DNA of 20,351 nt from a virus. Made by a program: the position numbers and the translations under genes. The stretch is from positions 1 through 20,351 of IMG/VR virus record IMGVR_UViG_3300027905_000035; one strand, written 5' to 3'. Shown here piece after piece: positions 13,803-20,351 of this stretch. Each line of letters opens with the position of its first letter. The stretch's first letter is position 1. The notes beneath the pieces are model-generated. The model saw nothing but the letters and a program-made list of their open reading frames with translations. It was not told the origin of the DNA and made no database searches.

Positions 13803-14647
13803 GATGGGTCCTTGATTGATGGGGTCAGCAGTACGGGTGCGACCGGGGCCGGTTGTTGGCCCAGGCACTTGGCGATGAGTTTTCCGAGGTGGGGCTCCTC
13901 GATGGCGTCCAGCCGACCGCTGCGGTCCTTGCTGGGATAGCCGAACGGGTTGTCGGCGCGGGTGACAAAACCCCGGTAGTTGGTGCCGTCGTCGGCCTTG
14001 AGGATGGCCAGCGTCACGACCTCATCAAGCACGCCGGGCAACTCGAGCGCGGTCTTGCTGCCTTCCAGTTGCAGCTGGTAGAAGCGCCGGTTGAAGTCAT
14101 CCATCTTCTCTTCGAGGATGGCGACATAGATGACGTGCTTGTCGCGGACATGCTGCAGGTGCGTGAGCGCGGTGATCATTTCCTGACCCAGCTGTCCATA
14201 CGCGCCTCGGCTGTCGGGCTTGCCGGTCTTCTCGCTGAACGCCTGCGGCTGGGTCTTGCACCAGGCAAAGCACAGGCGCGAGAGCACGGTCAGGCTGTCA
14301 ACGAAGTAGGTGTCGTACTTGGCCAGCTGCGTCGGGTCACCAAACTTGGTGCAGACGTGCTCGAAATGCGCCTGCGAGAAAGCCTGTTCAGCGCTGGCGG
14401 TCGGCATGGGCCCGGCCAGGAATACCACCAGATCGCGGAACTCCGGCCAGGTGCGCGGACGCACCGTGTCGCCGGTCCAATCCCGCACCGACAGGTCGCC
14501 GGCCTCGAGATCCACGAACAGGGTGGTGTTGGTCGGCAGCGTCTTGAGCTGGGAGGTTTTGCCGACACCCGCCGGGCCGACCAATGCAACCTTGGCGCTG
14601 TGGCGTTCCTTGAGCCGCTCTTCGGCGGAGATGATTGGCAGTGCCAT
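13799..14647 (-). CDS. Sak4-like RecA-core ATPase (recombination)
   Basis: A 282-residue P-loop ATPase. Walker A is GPAGVGKT at about 24-31, followed by TTLFVDLEAG; Walker B is YDTYFVDSLT near 111-120; and a later strand HVIYVAILEEKMDD carries sensor-like residues. The length and this RecA-like core, with no extra RecA domains, fit the Sak4 group of phage annealases, which promote single-strand annealing with a partner SSB. Generic annotation would be 'AAA/ATP-binding protein'. The ATG at 14647 shares a base with the BRO gene's stop, and the 3' end overlaps the SSB-like gene. The tail (LGQQPAPVAPVLLTPSI) is probably disordered. Confidence 0.82.
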   Translation of the reverse strand: MALPIISAEERLKERHSAKVALVGPAGVGKTSQLKTLPTNTTLFVDLEAGDLSVRDWTGDTVRPRTWPEFRDLVVFLAGPMPTASAEQAFSQAHFEHVCTKFGDPTQLAKYDTYFVDSLTVLSRLCFAWCKTQPQAFSEKTGKPDSRGAYGQLGQEMITALTHLQHVRDKHVIYVAILEEKMDDFNRRFYQLQLEGSKTALELPGVLDEVVTLAILKADDGTNYRGFVTRADNPFGYPSKDRSGRLDAIEEPHLGKLIAKCLGQQPAPVAPVLLTPSIKDPS

Positions 14648-15396
14648 CACGCCACCTCGCGGATCAGATCGGTCACGGCCGGATTCCAGAGGATCTGGTA
14701 ACCGGAGTGCCCGTTGCGCGAGAATGGCAGGGCTTCCGCCCATTGCTGGCCAGCGTCCGTCAGCTCCCACTCGTCGCGGTCGTTCTTGAACTGAAGGCCC
14801 AGGGACTGCAGCCGCGTGTTGATAGCGCGTGCGGACATGCCGACGCGTTCACCGACCTGCGTCGGGTTCAAGCTGCAGATTGGCTCATTGGCCGCCGGCA
14901 GCACCTTGCGCAGAGAGTCGACCGCCAGACCCGTGTTCTCATGGATCACCGTCAGCGTTGCCGCCATGGCGATGCCGGGTTTTACGCCGGGGACGCGAGC
15001 AATGGCCTCGCCGATGGACAGGATGGCGTTGACACGATCCTGTGTTGGCGCTGGCAATGCAGCAACCGACCCGGCTGACGCATACGACCCGGTCTTGCGG
15101 ATGGATGGCAGCACTTCGTGGGTGACCCAGCGCTTGAAACGTTTGGCCTCGGGCTTGCGGCTGCCCAGCACCAGATTGAACAATCCGGACTCGTTCACCA
15201 CGGTCATGTCCTGCGACCCGCCAGGGGTGTGAATTGAATTCACCCCCTTTTCGTCATCGTCAAGACGCTCCAGTGCTTTGCGATCGAGGTTCAGGGTAGA
15301 CAGCACGTCAGCTGCGACAAACGCCGGTTCGCCGTTGTCACCCATGACGACGCGCACGTTGCTGGATTCAAAGTTGAATGCGACGAGCTGGTTCAT
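14647..15396 (-). CDS. BRO-N domain phage antirepressor
   Basis: A 249-residue protein. Residues 1 to about 105 form the BRO-N domain: VRVVMGDNGEPAFVAADVLSTL, DDDEKGVNSIHTPGG, VNESGLFNLVLGSRKPEAKR and FKRWVTHEVLPSIRKTGSY. The C-terminal part (residues about 165-249) has a helix-turn-helix-like segment PTQVGERVGMSARAINTRLQSLG and a WELTDAGQQWAEALPF stretch similar to antirepressor C-terminal domains. Such proteins bind or displace repressors during induction. Here it sits in the middle of the early operon, coupled to both neighbours, rather than next to a repressor gene, so its target cannot be named. Confidence 0.9.
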   Translation of the reverse strand: MNQLVAFNFESSNVRVVMGDNGEPAFVAADVLSTLNLDRKALERLDDDEKGVNSIHTPGGSQDMTVVNESGLFNLVLGSRKPEAKRFKRWVTHEVLPSIRKTGSYASAGSVAALPAPTQDRVNAILSIGEAIARVPGVKPGIAMAATLTVIHENTGLAVDSLRKVLPAANEPICSLNPTQVGERVGMSARAINTRLQSLGLQFKNDRDEWELTDAGQQWAEALPFSRNGHSGYQILWNPAVTDLIREVA

Positions 15397-15683
15397 TTCG
15401 TCACCCCCACGGCGATGTCACCGACGGTTTCGGCACCCTGGTAGGTGTGCTCACGAGCCAGCGTGTACAGCGCCTCGAGGGCATTGCGACGACGATGAAT
15501 CGCCGAGCTTTCGCGGGACAGTGACTGGATAGCAAACGCGACCTCGTCGAGGGTGGCGTCCAGCAGAGGCTTTTCGACCGTGTTGCCGTAGCGATCCTCG
15601 TAGCTGATGCTTGTGCCGAGGTGCTCGCCGACGAAGCCGCCGAGCTTGGCCTGAAGGGTTTGATGCGGGGTTGGGGTTTTCAT
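15393..15683 (-). CDS. Small phage protein of unknown function (96 aa)
   Basis: A 96-residue protein I do not recognise. It has a helical N-terminus (KTPTPHQTLQAKLGGFVGEHLG), a short strand region (SISYEDRYGNTVEKPL) and a helical C-terminal half (DEVAFAIQSLSRESSAIHRR...LEALYTLAREH) that could form a helical hairpin. GAGAACCTCGC precedes the ATG at 15683, and its start and stop both overlap the neighbouring genes (ATGA type), so it is a genuine member of the early operon. The longer frame open to 16049 is only an extension through the neighbouring gene. Confidence 0.75.
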   Translation of the reverse strand: MKTPTPHQTLQAKLGGFVGEHLGTSISYEDRYGNTVEKPLLDATLDEVAFAIQSLSRESSAIHRRRNALEALYTLAREHTYQGAETVGDIAVGVTK

Positions 15684-16165
15684 GCGAGGTTCTCCTGTAC
15701 AAGTGCAAGGCGGTAACTGGTTTTGCCGGGTTTCACGGTGCGAGCCTTGACGAAGGTTTCCTTCAAGGTCGTGGGCCAGGCGTTGAAGCGGGACTCGGAA
15801 ATCGAGTAGTCGATGTCGATGAAGTCGCCAACCTTGTCGCCGGTGGCAGCGATGCGTTGTGCGAAATCGGCCAATGCGGCTTGATCCCACGTCACGCGCT
15901 TGGGGACATCGACGGTGATCCGCAGCGGACCGTCGGTGAAATGGACGGCGCCAAAATCCTTGCCGGCCTCGATGCGGGCTGCGCGGGCCTGCTCGCCATA
16001 GGACTGCTCCAGAGCGGCATCGAATTTGGTGCGCGCCTTCTTCAGCCAATCAATGGCGGTATCGAGGTTGCGGTTGATTTCCTGCTTTTGGGCTGGGGAC
16101 AGCGCCGCCAGTTGGCTTACAGACATCTCGGCGATGTCGGCGGGGAAGATGGTCATGTCGGTCAT
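15680..16165 (-). CDS. Early phage protein of unknown function (161 aa)
   Basis: A 161-residue protein. The N-terminal half is helical (AEMSVSQLAALSPAQKQEINRN, AIDWLKKARTKFDAALEQSYG), followed by FGAVHFTDGPLRITVDVPKRVTWD and a C-terminal part GDKVGDFIDIDYSISESRFN...VKARTVKPGKTSYRLAL that looks like a small beta domain. I do not know the family. GGGAG lies 6 bases before the ATG at 16165; an in-frame GTG at 16180 and an ATG at 16171 are alternatives. It is coupled to the DNA-binding gene before it and to the 96-residue gene after it, so it probably serves early replication or takeover. Confidence 0.75.
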   Translation of the reverse strand: MTDMTIFPADIAEMSVSQLAALSPAQKQEINRNLDTAIDWLKKARTKFDAALEQSYGEQARAARIEAGKDFGAVHFTDGPLRITVDVPKRVTWDQAALADFAQRIAATGDKVGDFIDIDYSISESRFNAWPTTLKETFVKARTVKPGKTSYRLALVQENLA

Positions 16166-16176
16166 GGTCATCTCCC

Positions 16177-16440
16177 TCACTGGTACGCACGAGCGAAGGT
16201 CGAGTGGCGCGAGACGCGACGCTCGAAGGCCTCGATTTCGGAAATCAGGTAGGTGACACGAGCCCCGAGCTTGCAGAAGACGGGGCCGAGTTGTTCCTGG
16301 CGCCAGCGGCGCAGGGTTTTGACAGAGAGCCCCCAGCGGACGGCGAGCTCGTTTTCGTCAAGGGCGATGCGGGTGACTGTGTCCGGATTCGGACGGGTGA
16401 AATTTTTACTGCGTTGAACAGAGGGGGTTTGATTTTGCAT
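16177..16440 (-). CDS. Small helix-turn-helix (MerR/AlpA-like) DNA-binding protein, first early gene
   Basis: An 87-residue protein with one DNA-binding domain: DENELAVRWGLSVKTLRRWRQEQLGPVF (helix-turn-helix), then CKLGARVTYLISEIEAFERR (wing and helix). This is the pattern of HTH_17/excisionase-like MerR relatives. The basic N-terminal extension (QRSKNFTRPNPD) is probably flexible. The ATG at 16440 has AAAGGAG 8 bases upstream, but that site lies inside an 8-bp hairpin, so translation may be controlled. As the first gene of the early operon, next to operator-like repeats, it may regulate the operon. Confidence 0.85.
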   Translation of the reverse strand: MQNQTPSVQRSKNFTRPNPDTVTRIALDENELAVRWGLSVKTLRRWRQEQLGPVFCKLGARVTYLISEIEAFERRVSRHSTFARAYQ

Positions 16441-16442
16441 TT

Positions 16443-16469
16443 GGAGCACTCCTTTCGTTGAAGTGCTCC
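16443..16469 (-). promoter_or_regulatory. Hairpin that sequesters the ribosome binding site of the first early gene
   Basis: GGAGCACT and AGTGCTCC form a perfect 8-bp stem with an 11-base loop. On the minus-strand mRNA the AAAGGAG ribosome binding site of the gene starting at 16440 straddles the loop and the stem, and the stem ends 3 bases before the ATG. It could act as a translational switch or be a protein operator. Confidence 0.55.
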
Positions 16470-16487
16470 TATTACCTCGCGTATCAC

Positions 16488-16526
16488 CCTGCGATATTTC
16501 GCAGTAATCCCGCTGAAATTACGCAG
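16488..16526. promoter_or_regulatory. Two operator-like sites 22 bp apart
   Basis: CCTGCGATATTTCGCAG (16488-16504) and CCGCTGAAATTACGCAG (16510-16526) agree at 12 of 17 positions, share the core GAnATTnCGCAG and are centred 22 bp apart, about two helical turns. The first is a palindrome (CTGCGA-TATT-TCGCAG). They lie upstream of the early operon, where a repressor or antirepressor-controlled protein would bind. I see no strong promoter consensus beside them. Confidence 0.5.
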
Positions 16527-16546
16527 GAATTACAACGCCTTGATTC

Positions 16547-18835
16547 CTAGGCGGTTTCAGGCTCCTCGACGGCCGTACCGGCGCGGTCGATAACGTCCTT
16601 GGCGGCATCCGTTTCAGCGGTCTGGTAGTCGGGCACGCCGATGTTGAGTTCCCACAGGCGGGGTTTGCTGTTGCCGTCGGCGCCGCGAATGTAGTTTGTC
16701 CACTCCGGTGCACCCCGGAATAACTCGCTCATCGCACGGATGGTCATGTTCGCCGCATTCTCCAGCTGCAGCTTCGTGCATTTCCTCTTCTGCGACGTCC
16801 AGGCTTCCACGAGGACTTCGACAACGTCGATCCATTTTTTCTGAGTGAGCGTCCACGGATCTGGCCACGGGCCGACCAGAAGGGCATTGTGCGCGCCCTC
16901 CTTGATCAGGCGCGGCGTATCGGTAGCCGCCGCCGCGTTCTGCCTGCGGCGAACTTCACCTTCGACGCGCGAGAGGTCGAGCCTGGCCCCACCGTCATCC
17001 TCGATCAGAAGCGTGCTCATGGGCACCACGATGCCCGGCCCGAGGAATCGCCGATGCGATTCGGCTGTCGTGGTCAGGACGACGGTTAAGCCCAGATTGG
17101 ATTGCCGCAGCATCGTATCCATCTTGTCGGCATGCTTGGGTTCCCACAGGCGCGACACGAGGGCAACGGGGAGTCGTTGGTCGCCCATGCGGTAGTTGCC
17201 AAGAACGAATGGCTCGTGCTCGTCGGGGCTGAGGGGTTTGTCGATCAGTTGATCCTTGAGCAGCAGGTCGAGCCGCTCGCGCAGATACGATTTGTCGACC
17301 GCGTATCGGCAGAGGTCGCCTTCGGTGAGATCGAACCGCTCGCCGGTAAGCTCATCCTGCGCCCAGGTGCTGGTGCTGTTCGATTGCACCTTCAATCGGC
17401 GGAACCCGGACTGGCCGTCGTTGTCCTCCACCGGCACCGTGATGTAGTCGCCCGGGGTCTTTTTCTTCAGCAGGCCTTTGGCGACGAGATCGCCTGTGGG
17501 CAATTGCAACGCGGTCAGCAGATGACCATCGATTTCATCCGCAGCCAGATCGAGCAGCTTCATCTCGGCGCGGAACAATGCGATGTCTGCGCCAACCTTC
17601 GCCGGCTCGACGCGCTTCATCACGCCGAGCGATGTCAGGATGTCCTCGCCACACTTGCGCAGCCGAGGATCGGGAAAGGTGAGCAGATTGCAGGAGCCGC
17701 GCTGCCCGATGGTGATGTCCAGCGCACGCGTTTCCACCTCGCCATCGAACCGTACGACGAATGACAGTTCCACTTCTTGAATGGAACGGCAGGCGGTGAT
17801 CGGGTTGTGCTCGCCAAAATGATCGCGGGCCACGCGCCAAATGTCATCGTTGCCGGCCAGCGCCAGTGTCATGCTGTGGCGGGTATGACCAAGGGTCACG
17901 TTCAACGACGAGATCCAGGCGTCGACGACCAGCGCGCCGGTCGCCTTGGCTGCCTTCAGATCGACCGGGTTCTTGAACATGGCCAGCTCATAGCTGATCG
18001 CGTCCACCGGTTGTTTCGAGAGCGGCTTGTCGAACCCGATCAGGGAAAACCGGTCAGCCAGTCGCTTCGCCGTGCTCTGTCGGTCGGAGAGTACATGGAC
18101 TTTGTTCTCGGCAGGATCGTAGACCAGGGTCGCTTCCAGCGCCGGGATGTAGAGCAGCAGGTCGCGTCGCCGATCCTTCATCTGGCGCAACGTGCGCATC
18201 TTTCCGGGGTGGTAGACAACCAGGTAATGAAGCCGGCGTTTACTGGCATCATCGCCATCATCCATTTCGAAGTGGATGATTTCGCAGCTTGCCTTGGCCT
18301 CGTCGTCCAATTCCAGAATTTCGCCCACGCCCTCGTGGAGCTTCTGCGCGACTTCGTCAGTCCAGACGAAATCACGGCCGTCGCCGTCCCGAACGCTGAA
18401 GCCCAGGAACTTCTTGTGCCCGTGGAAGTGATGGGTGAGGTAGATGGTTTCGATCTGGTCGAAGATTTTTGGGGCCTTGGCCCTCACCCAGATCAACCGG
18501 GTCATCGCATCGGAGGTGCGGTCAAACGTATCGATTTCGGCGTGCCCCTCGAACTCGATGGCAGCGTAGGCGTGTTCGAGCATTTCCTCGGTGCGGAAAC
18601 GCGCCAATTGCAGGAGGCGTACGGCTTCCTCGTCGGCAATGGCGATGGCCTCCGGTTTGACGGACGACAGGGCGTCGATCAGCGTTGATCGGGCGACGTC
18701 CTCGGGCTTCGACGCATCCAGTACGCCGAGGAATGCGAACTTGTCGACTTTGGAAAGCAGAGCGATGGCGGGCAGCGTTGCCGATCCGATCAACTCGACG
18801 AGGTGTTTGCTGTTCTTGAGGGACTTCTTGGCCAC
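16547..18835 (-). CDS. Large protein of unknown function (762 aa) in ImmA/PIN cassette
   Basis: I do not recognise this protein. It is soluble, with no signal peptide or membrane helix. The N-terminal part is helical (residues 1-95). A mixed alpha/beta region has a His-rich stretch THHFHGHKK (134-142) and an acidic loop EMDDGDD (190-196). A central domain spans about 240-400 (VHVLSDRQST, WISSLNVTLGHTRHS, CRSIQEVELSFVVRFD), and a later conserved-looking stretch RLPVALVSRLWEPKHADKMD...LGLTVVLTTT lies at about 554-590. The last 100 residues (KKWIDVVEVLVEAWTSQKRK... MSELFRGAPEWTNYIRG... RLWELN) resemble a winged helix. The start is a GTG at 18835 with a strong AAGGAG 6 bases upstream. It follows the PIN gene by 70 bp, and its size and position suggest the sensor or effector of the cassette. 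Confidence 0.85.
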   Translation of the reverse strand: MAKKSLKNSKHLVELIGSATLPAIALLSKVDKFAFLGVLDASKPEDVARSTLIDALSSVKPEAIAIADEEAVRLLQLARFRTEEMLEHAYAAIEFEGHAEIDTFDRTSDAMTRLIWVRAKAPKIFDQIETIYLTHHFHGHKKFLGFSVRDGDGRDFVWTDEVAQKLHEGVGEILELDDEAKASCEIIHFEMDDGDDASKRRLHYLVVYHPGKMRTLRQMKDRRRDLLLYIPALEATLVYDPAENKVHVLSDRQSTAKRLADRFSLIGFDKPLSKQPVDAISYELAMFKNPVDLKAAKATGALVVDAWISSLNVTLGHTRHSMTLALAGNDDIWRVARDHFGEHNPITACRSIQEVELSFVVRFDGEVETRALDITIGQRGSCNLLTFPDPRLRKCGEDILTSLGVMKRVEPAKVGADIALFRAEMKLLDLAADEIDGHLLTALQLPTGDLVAKGLLKKKTPGDYITVPVEDNDGQSGFRRLKVQSNSTSTWAQDELTGERFDLTEGDLCRYAVDKSYLRERLDLLLKDQLIDKPLSPDEHEPFVLGNYRMGDQRLPVALVSRLWEPKHADKMDTMLRQSNLGLTVVLTTTAESHRRFLGPGIVVPMSTLLIEDDGGARLDLSRVEGEVRRRQNAAAATDTPRLIKEGAHNALLVGPWPDPWTLTQKKWIDVVEVLVEAWTSQKRKCTKLQLENAANMTIRAMSELFRGAPEWTNYIRGADGNSKPRLWELNIGVPDYQTAETDAAKDVIDRAGTAVEEPETA

Positions 18836-18905
18836 TTATTACTCCTTGAACAATGCCGTGTGGCCCGCCTCCCATGAAGTGGCAACGCCGCCAGCGTTAC
18901 GACAA
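18836..18905. other. Gap between the PIN gene and the 762-aa gene
   Basis: A 70-bp spacer, the largest in this cassette, holding the AAGGAG ribosome binding site of the next gene and a weak 5-bp hairpin (AACGC / GCGTT). I see no terminator or clear promoter, so the three genes are probably one transcript. Confidence 0.4.
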
Positions 18906-19427
18906 TCATGGGATGATCCCCATCCGAATCTTGGTCTTGATGCTCGACAGCCAGTCCTCGCGGTACTGCAATGCGAGTGCATCGAGGTTGACGCGGCCGA
19001 CGCCGGCTTTGCGCGCCAGATCCTCCAACGACACCGCGCAGTCGAGCCAGCCGAGGCCGTGGGACGCCACCAACGCCGCCTTGTCGGCTGTGGTGACGAC
19101 GATGACTGCCGAAGGCAGCAGCTTGTTGGCGAGCAGCCATGCGAGTAGGTGTTTCTCGCCGTCGTCGAGTGTGCTGCAGGAAGGATGGGCGAGTACCAGA
19201 GACGCCAGCTCCTTGCGCGTCACCGGATGCTCGCCCGCGAGACCGGCCTTCAGATTGGCGGGCGGAACCGTGACATGGCGAGGATCACCGGGGTTGCCGG
19301 TCAGCGTTTCCTCGACGCATTTCTGAACGGTCTCGATGGCGAAATGGCTGCTGATCGCCGTCCAGCACCCCGTGCGGAATGATTCGAGAATGACATTGGT
19401 GTCCGCGAAAATTCGGATTTTCGGCAT
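18906..19427 (-). CDS. PIN-domain protein (putative ribonuclease toxin)
   Basis: A 173-residue PIN-fold protein. The first strand KIRIFADTNVILE carries Asp9 and Asn11; ETVQKCVEETLTG supplies Glu39/40; STLDDGEKHLLAWLLA has the D-G-E motif (Asp89, Glu91); and VIVVTTADKAAL carries Asp115. All four acidic positions are present, so it is probably an active metal-dependent RNase. Beyond the core there is a C-terminal extension of about 30 residues. The ATG at 19427 has AGGTGAG 6 bases upstream and lies 12 bases after the metallopeptidase stop, so the two are co-expressed. PIN toxins are normally restrained by a partner; here the XRE/ImmA-type protein upstream is the obvious candidate. Confidence 0.87.
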   Translation of the reverse strand: MPKIRIFADTNVILESFRTGCWTAISSHFAIETVQKCVEETLTGNPGDPRHVTVPPANLKAGLAGEHPVTRKELASLVLAHPSCSTLDDGEKHLLAWLLANKLLPSAVIVVTTADKAALVASHGLGWLDCAVSLEDLARKAGVGRVNLDALALQYREDWLSSIKTKIRMGIIP

Positions 19428-19439
19428 ACGTCGCTCACC

Positions 19440-20351
19440 TCACAGCTCAAACGGTGCGGTGAGGTCGTACTGAGCAAATAGCTCGGTCAACCCGCCTAGA
19501 CCAAGACCCATCGCCTTGGCCGCTTTGCGGGCCGACAGCCTTCCGTTCTCCAGGGCCTCGTGCAGCATCTTCACGAAAGTCAGTGAGAACCGTTTTGGCG
19601 GACCTGATACCGATGCCCGCTGCTTTTCTTGCGAAAGGGCGCGCTGGGTGTCGACACCGATGAGCTTGAGGTTGAACAGTCGCCATGCCAGCGTGACTGG
19701 GGCAACCCGTAGCAGAGCTGCAACTTCACAGAGATGCGCGATATCGTCGAGACGATCGCGTTCAATCAGTTTGTCAAGGGATGCGATAGGCATCAGCAGC
19801 GTGGCGGCGAAGCTATTGGCCAGTTGCTCAATGCGCTTGCCTTTATTGCGGTCTTCGATGGAATTGGATTCCCGGTGCTCGGGTTTCATTGCATCCCAAG
19901 TCAGCGCATGAAATAGCTCGTGAGCCAAATCGAAAAATCTGCGGGCTTCGTTCTCATTCCGGTTGATCAAAATGACGCCCATCTCCTCAAGGTGACAGGT
20001 CGCGCCCGAGATGGATTGGCCATCGGCAGCGTCGATCGTATCGACGAACAGCACCGGAATGTCCAGTTCGCGCTCAATCTTGTCGATCAGGCTTTCGGCC
20101 GGGATGACACCTAAATCAAGCTCGGCAACCAGACTCTCCGCGCGCTCCTGGGCATCCTCGTAGGACGATTGAGCAGATAGCCGCAGTGCGCGTTTGAGCA
20201 CACTTGCCCGACTGTCGCGCTGCTCTCGTAACCACCGAAGCAAACCAATCCACTGGCCGGCCTTGATCTCGAACCCATCCAGACCATCCTCTGGCACCTC
20301 GGGCGCGGCCCGCCAAGAAAACTGTGCCTCGCCGGCTACGGCAAACGGGTC
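19440..20351 (-). CDS. ImmA/IrrE-family metallopeptidase/regulator (partial, N-terminus outside window)
   Basis: The frame is open to the right edge, so the true start lies outside; about 303 residues are visible. The zinc-metallopeptidase motif FFDLAHELFHALTW (HExxH) is followed about 30 residues later by EQLANSFAATLLMP, which supplies the third ligand, as in ImmA/IrrE. Full-length relatives usually begin with a 60-70 residue XRE helix-turn-helix, and the edge sequence (DPFAVAGEAQFSWRAAP) looks like the linker that follows one. The C-terminal part (SLTFVKMLHEALENGRLSARKAAKAMGLGLGGLTELFAQY) looks like a further helix-turn-helix. Such proteins repress, and cleave or control, partner genes. A GTG at 20297 is an internal codon. 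Confidence 0.88.
   Translation of the reverse strand, partial: DPFAVAGEAQFSWRAAPEVPEDGLDGFEIKAGQWIGLLRWLREQRDSRASVLKRALRLSAQSSYEDAQERAESLVAELDLGVIPAESLIDKIERELDIPVLFVDTIDAADGQSISGATCHLEEMGVILINRNENEARRFFDLAHELFHALTWDAMKPEHRESNSIEDRNKGKRIEQLANSFAATLLMPIASLDKLIERDRLDDIAHLCEVAALLRVAPVTLAWRLFNLKLIGVDTQRALSQEKQRASVSGPPKRFSLTFVKMLHEALENGRLSARKAAKAMGLGLGGLTELFAQYDLTAPFEL

Noticed and set aside
15684-16049. Longer form of the 96-residue protein starting at 16049
   Set aside because: The extra part is an out-of-frame reading of the 161-residue gene. The ATG at 15683 overlaps that gene's stop, as at most other junctions in this operon.
17777-18688. A 303-codon rightward open frame opposite the 762-residue gene
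   Set aside because: GC-rich third positions keep the opposite strand open. The minus-strand frame is longer, uninterrupted and has a strong ribosome binding site.
18836-18905. Weak AACGC/GCGTT hairpin as a terminator between PIN and the large gene
   Set aside because: Five base pairs with no T run; too weak to call.

Overview
The window is the interior of a tailed-phage genome, most likely a siphovirus-type prophage of the HK97 head family in a GC-rich pseudomonad-group bacterium (beta- or gammaproteobacterial by general codon style; I cannot name the host). Almost everything is read leftwards (minus strand), so transcription runs from the right end of the window to the left end. No integrase, tRNA, rRNA, CRISPR array or insertion sequence is visible. 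Both window edges cut a gene: the major capsid gene at the left and an ImmA/IrrE-type metallopeptidase/regulator gene at the right.

Right end (16.5-20.35 kb): a three-gene cassette of an ImmA/IrrE metallopeptidase (its N-terminus lies outside), a PIN-domain ribonuclease-like protein and a 762-residue protein that I do not recognise. It looks like a regulator/toxin/effector module, either toxin-antitoxin or anti-phage defence, carried next to the phage early control region. It is the best candidate in the window for an undescribed system. A 106-bp gap (16441-16546) follows, with two 17-bp operator-like sites 22 bp apart and a hairpin that buries the next ribosome binding site.

Middle (8.1-16.4 kb): the early operon, very tightly packed, with most stop and start codons overlapping. 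In order of transcription it encodes a small MerR-like DNA-binding protein, two unknown proteins, a BRO-N antirepressor, a Sak4-like RecA-core ATPase, a DUF669-like putative single-strand-binding protein, a zinc-ribbon DUF6511 protein, a Cas4-like Fe-S PD-(D/E)XK exonuclease, an AlpA-like DNA-binding protein, a P4-type primase-helicase, a RuvC-like resolvase, a 69-residue protein and a DUF6362-like protein with a terminal helix-turn-helix. Together these form a self-sufficient replication and recombination module. A 15-bp inverted repeat lies between the primase and resolvase genes and could be an origin or control site.

Between the early and late modules (5.9-8.1 kb): a 211-bp control-like gap with a direct repeat and an intrinsic terminator, then a ParB-domain/DNA methyltransferase fusion. 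Two rightward genes follow (a DUF3489 protein and a 65-residue protein), forming an accessory 'moron' inserted against the general direction.

Left end (1-5.9 kb): the packaging and head module, with HNH endonuclease, P27-type small terminase, a glycosyltransferase-like protein inserted between the two terminase genes, large terminase, HK97-type portal, S49/SppA-type head protease and the start of the major capsid gene. The HNH-small terminase gap holds several GC-rich palindromes and is a candidate cos region. No gene-free stretch exceeds 300 bases.
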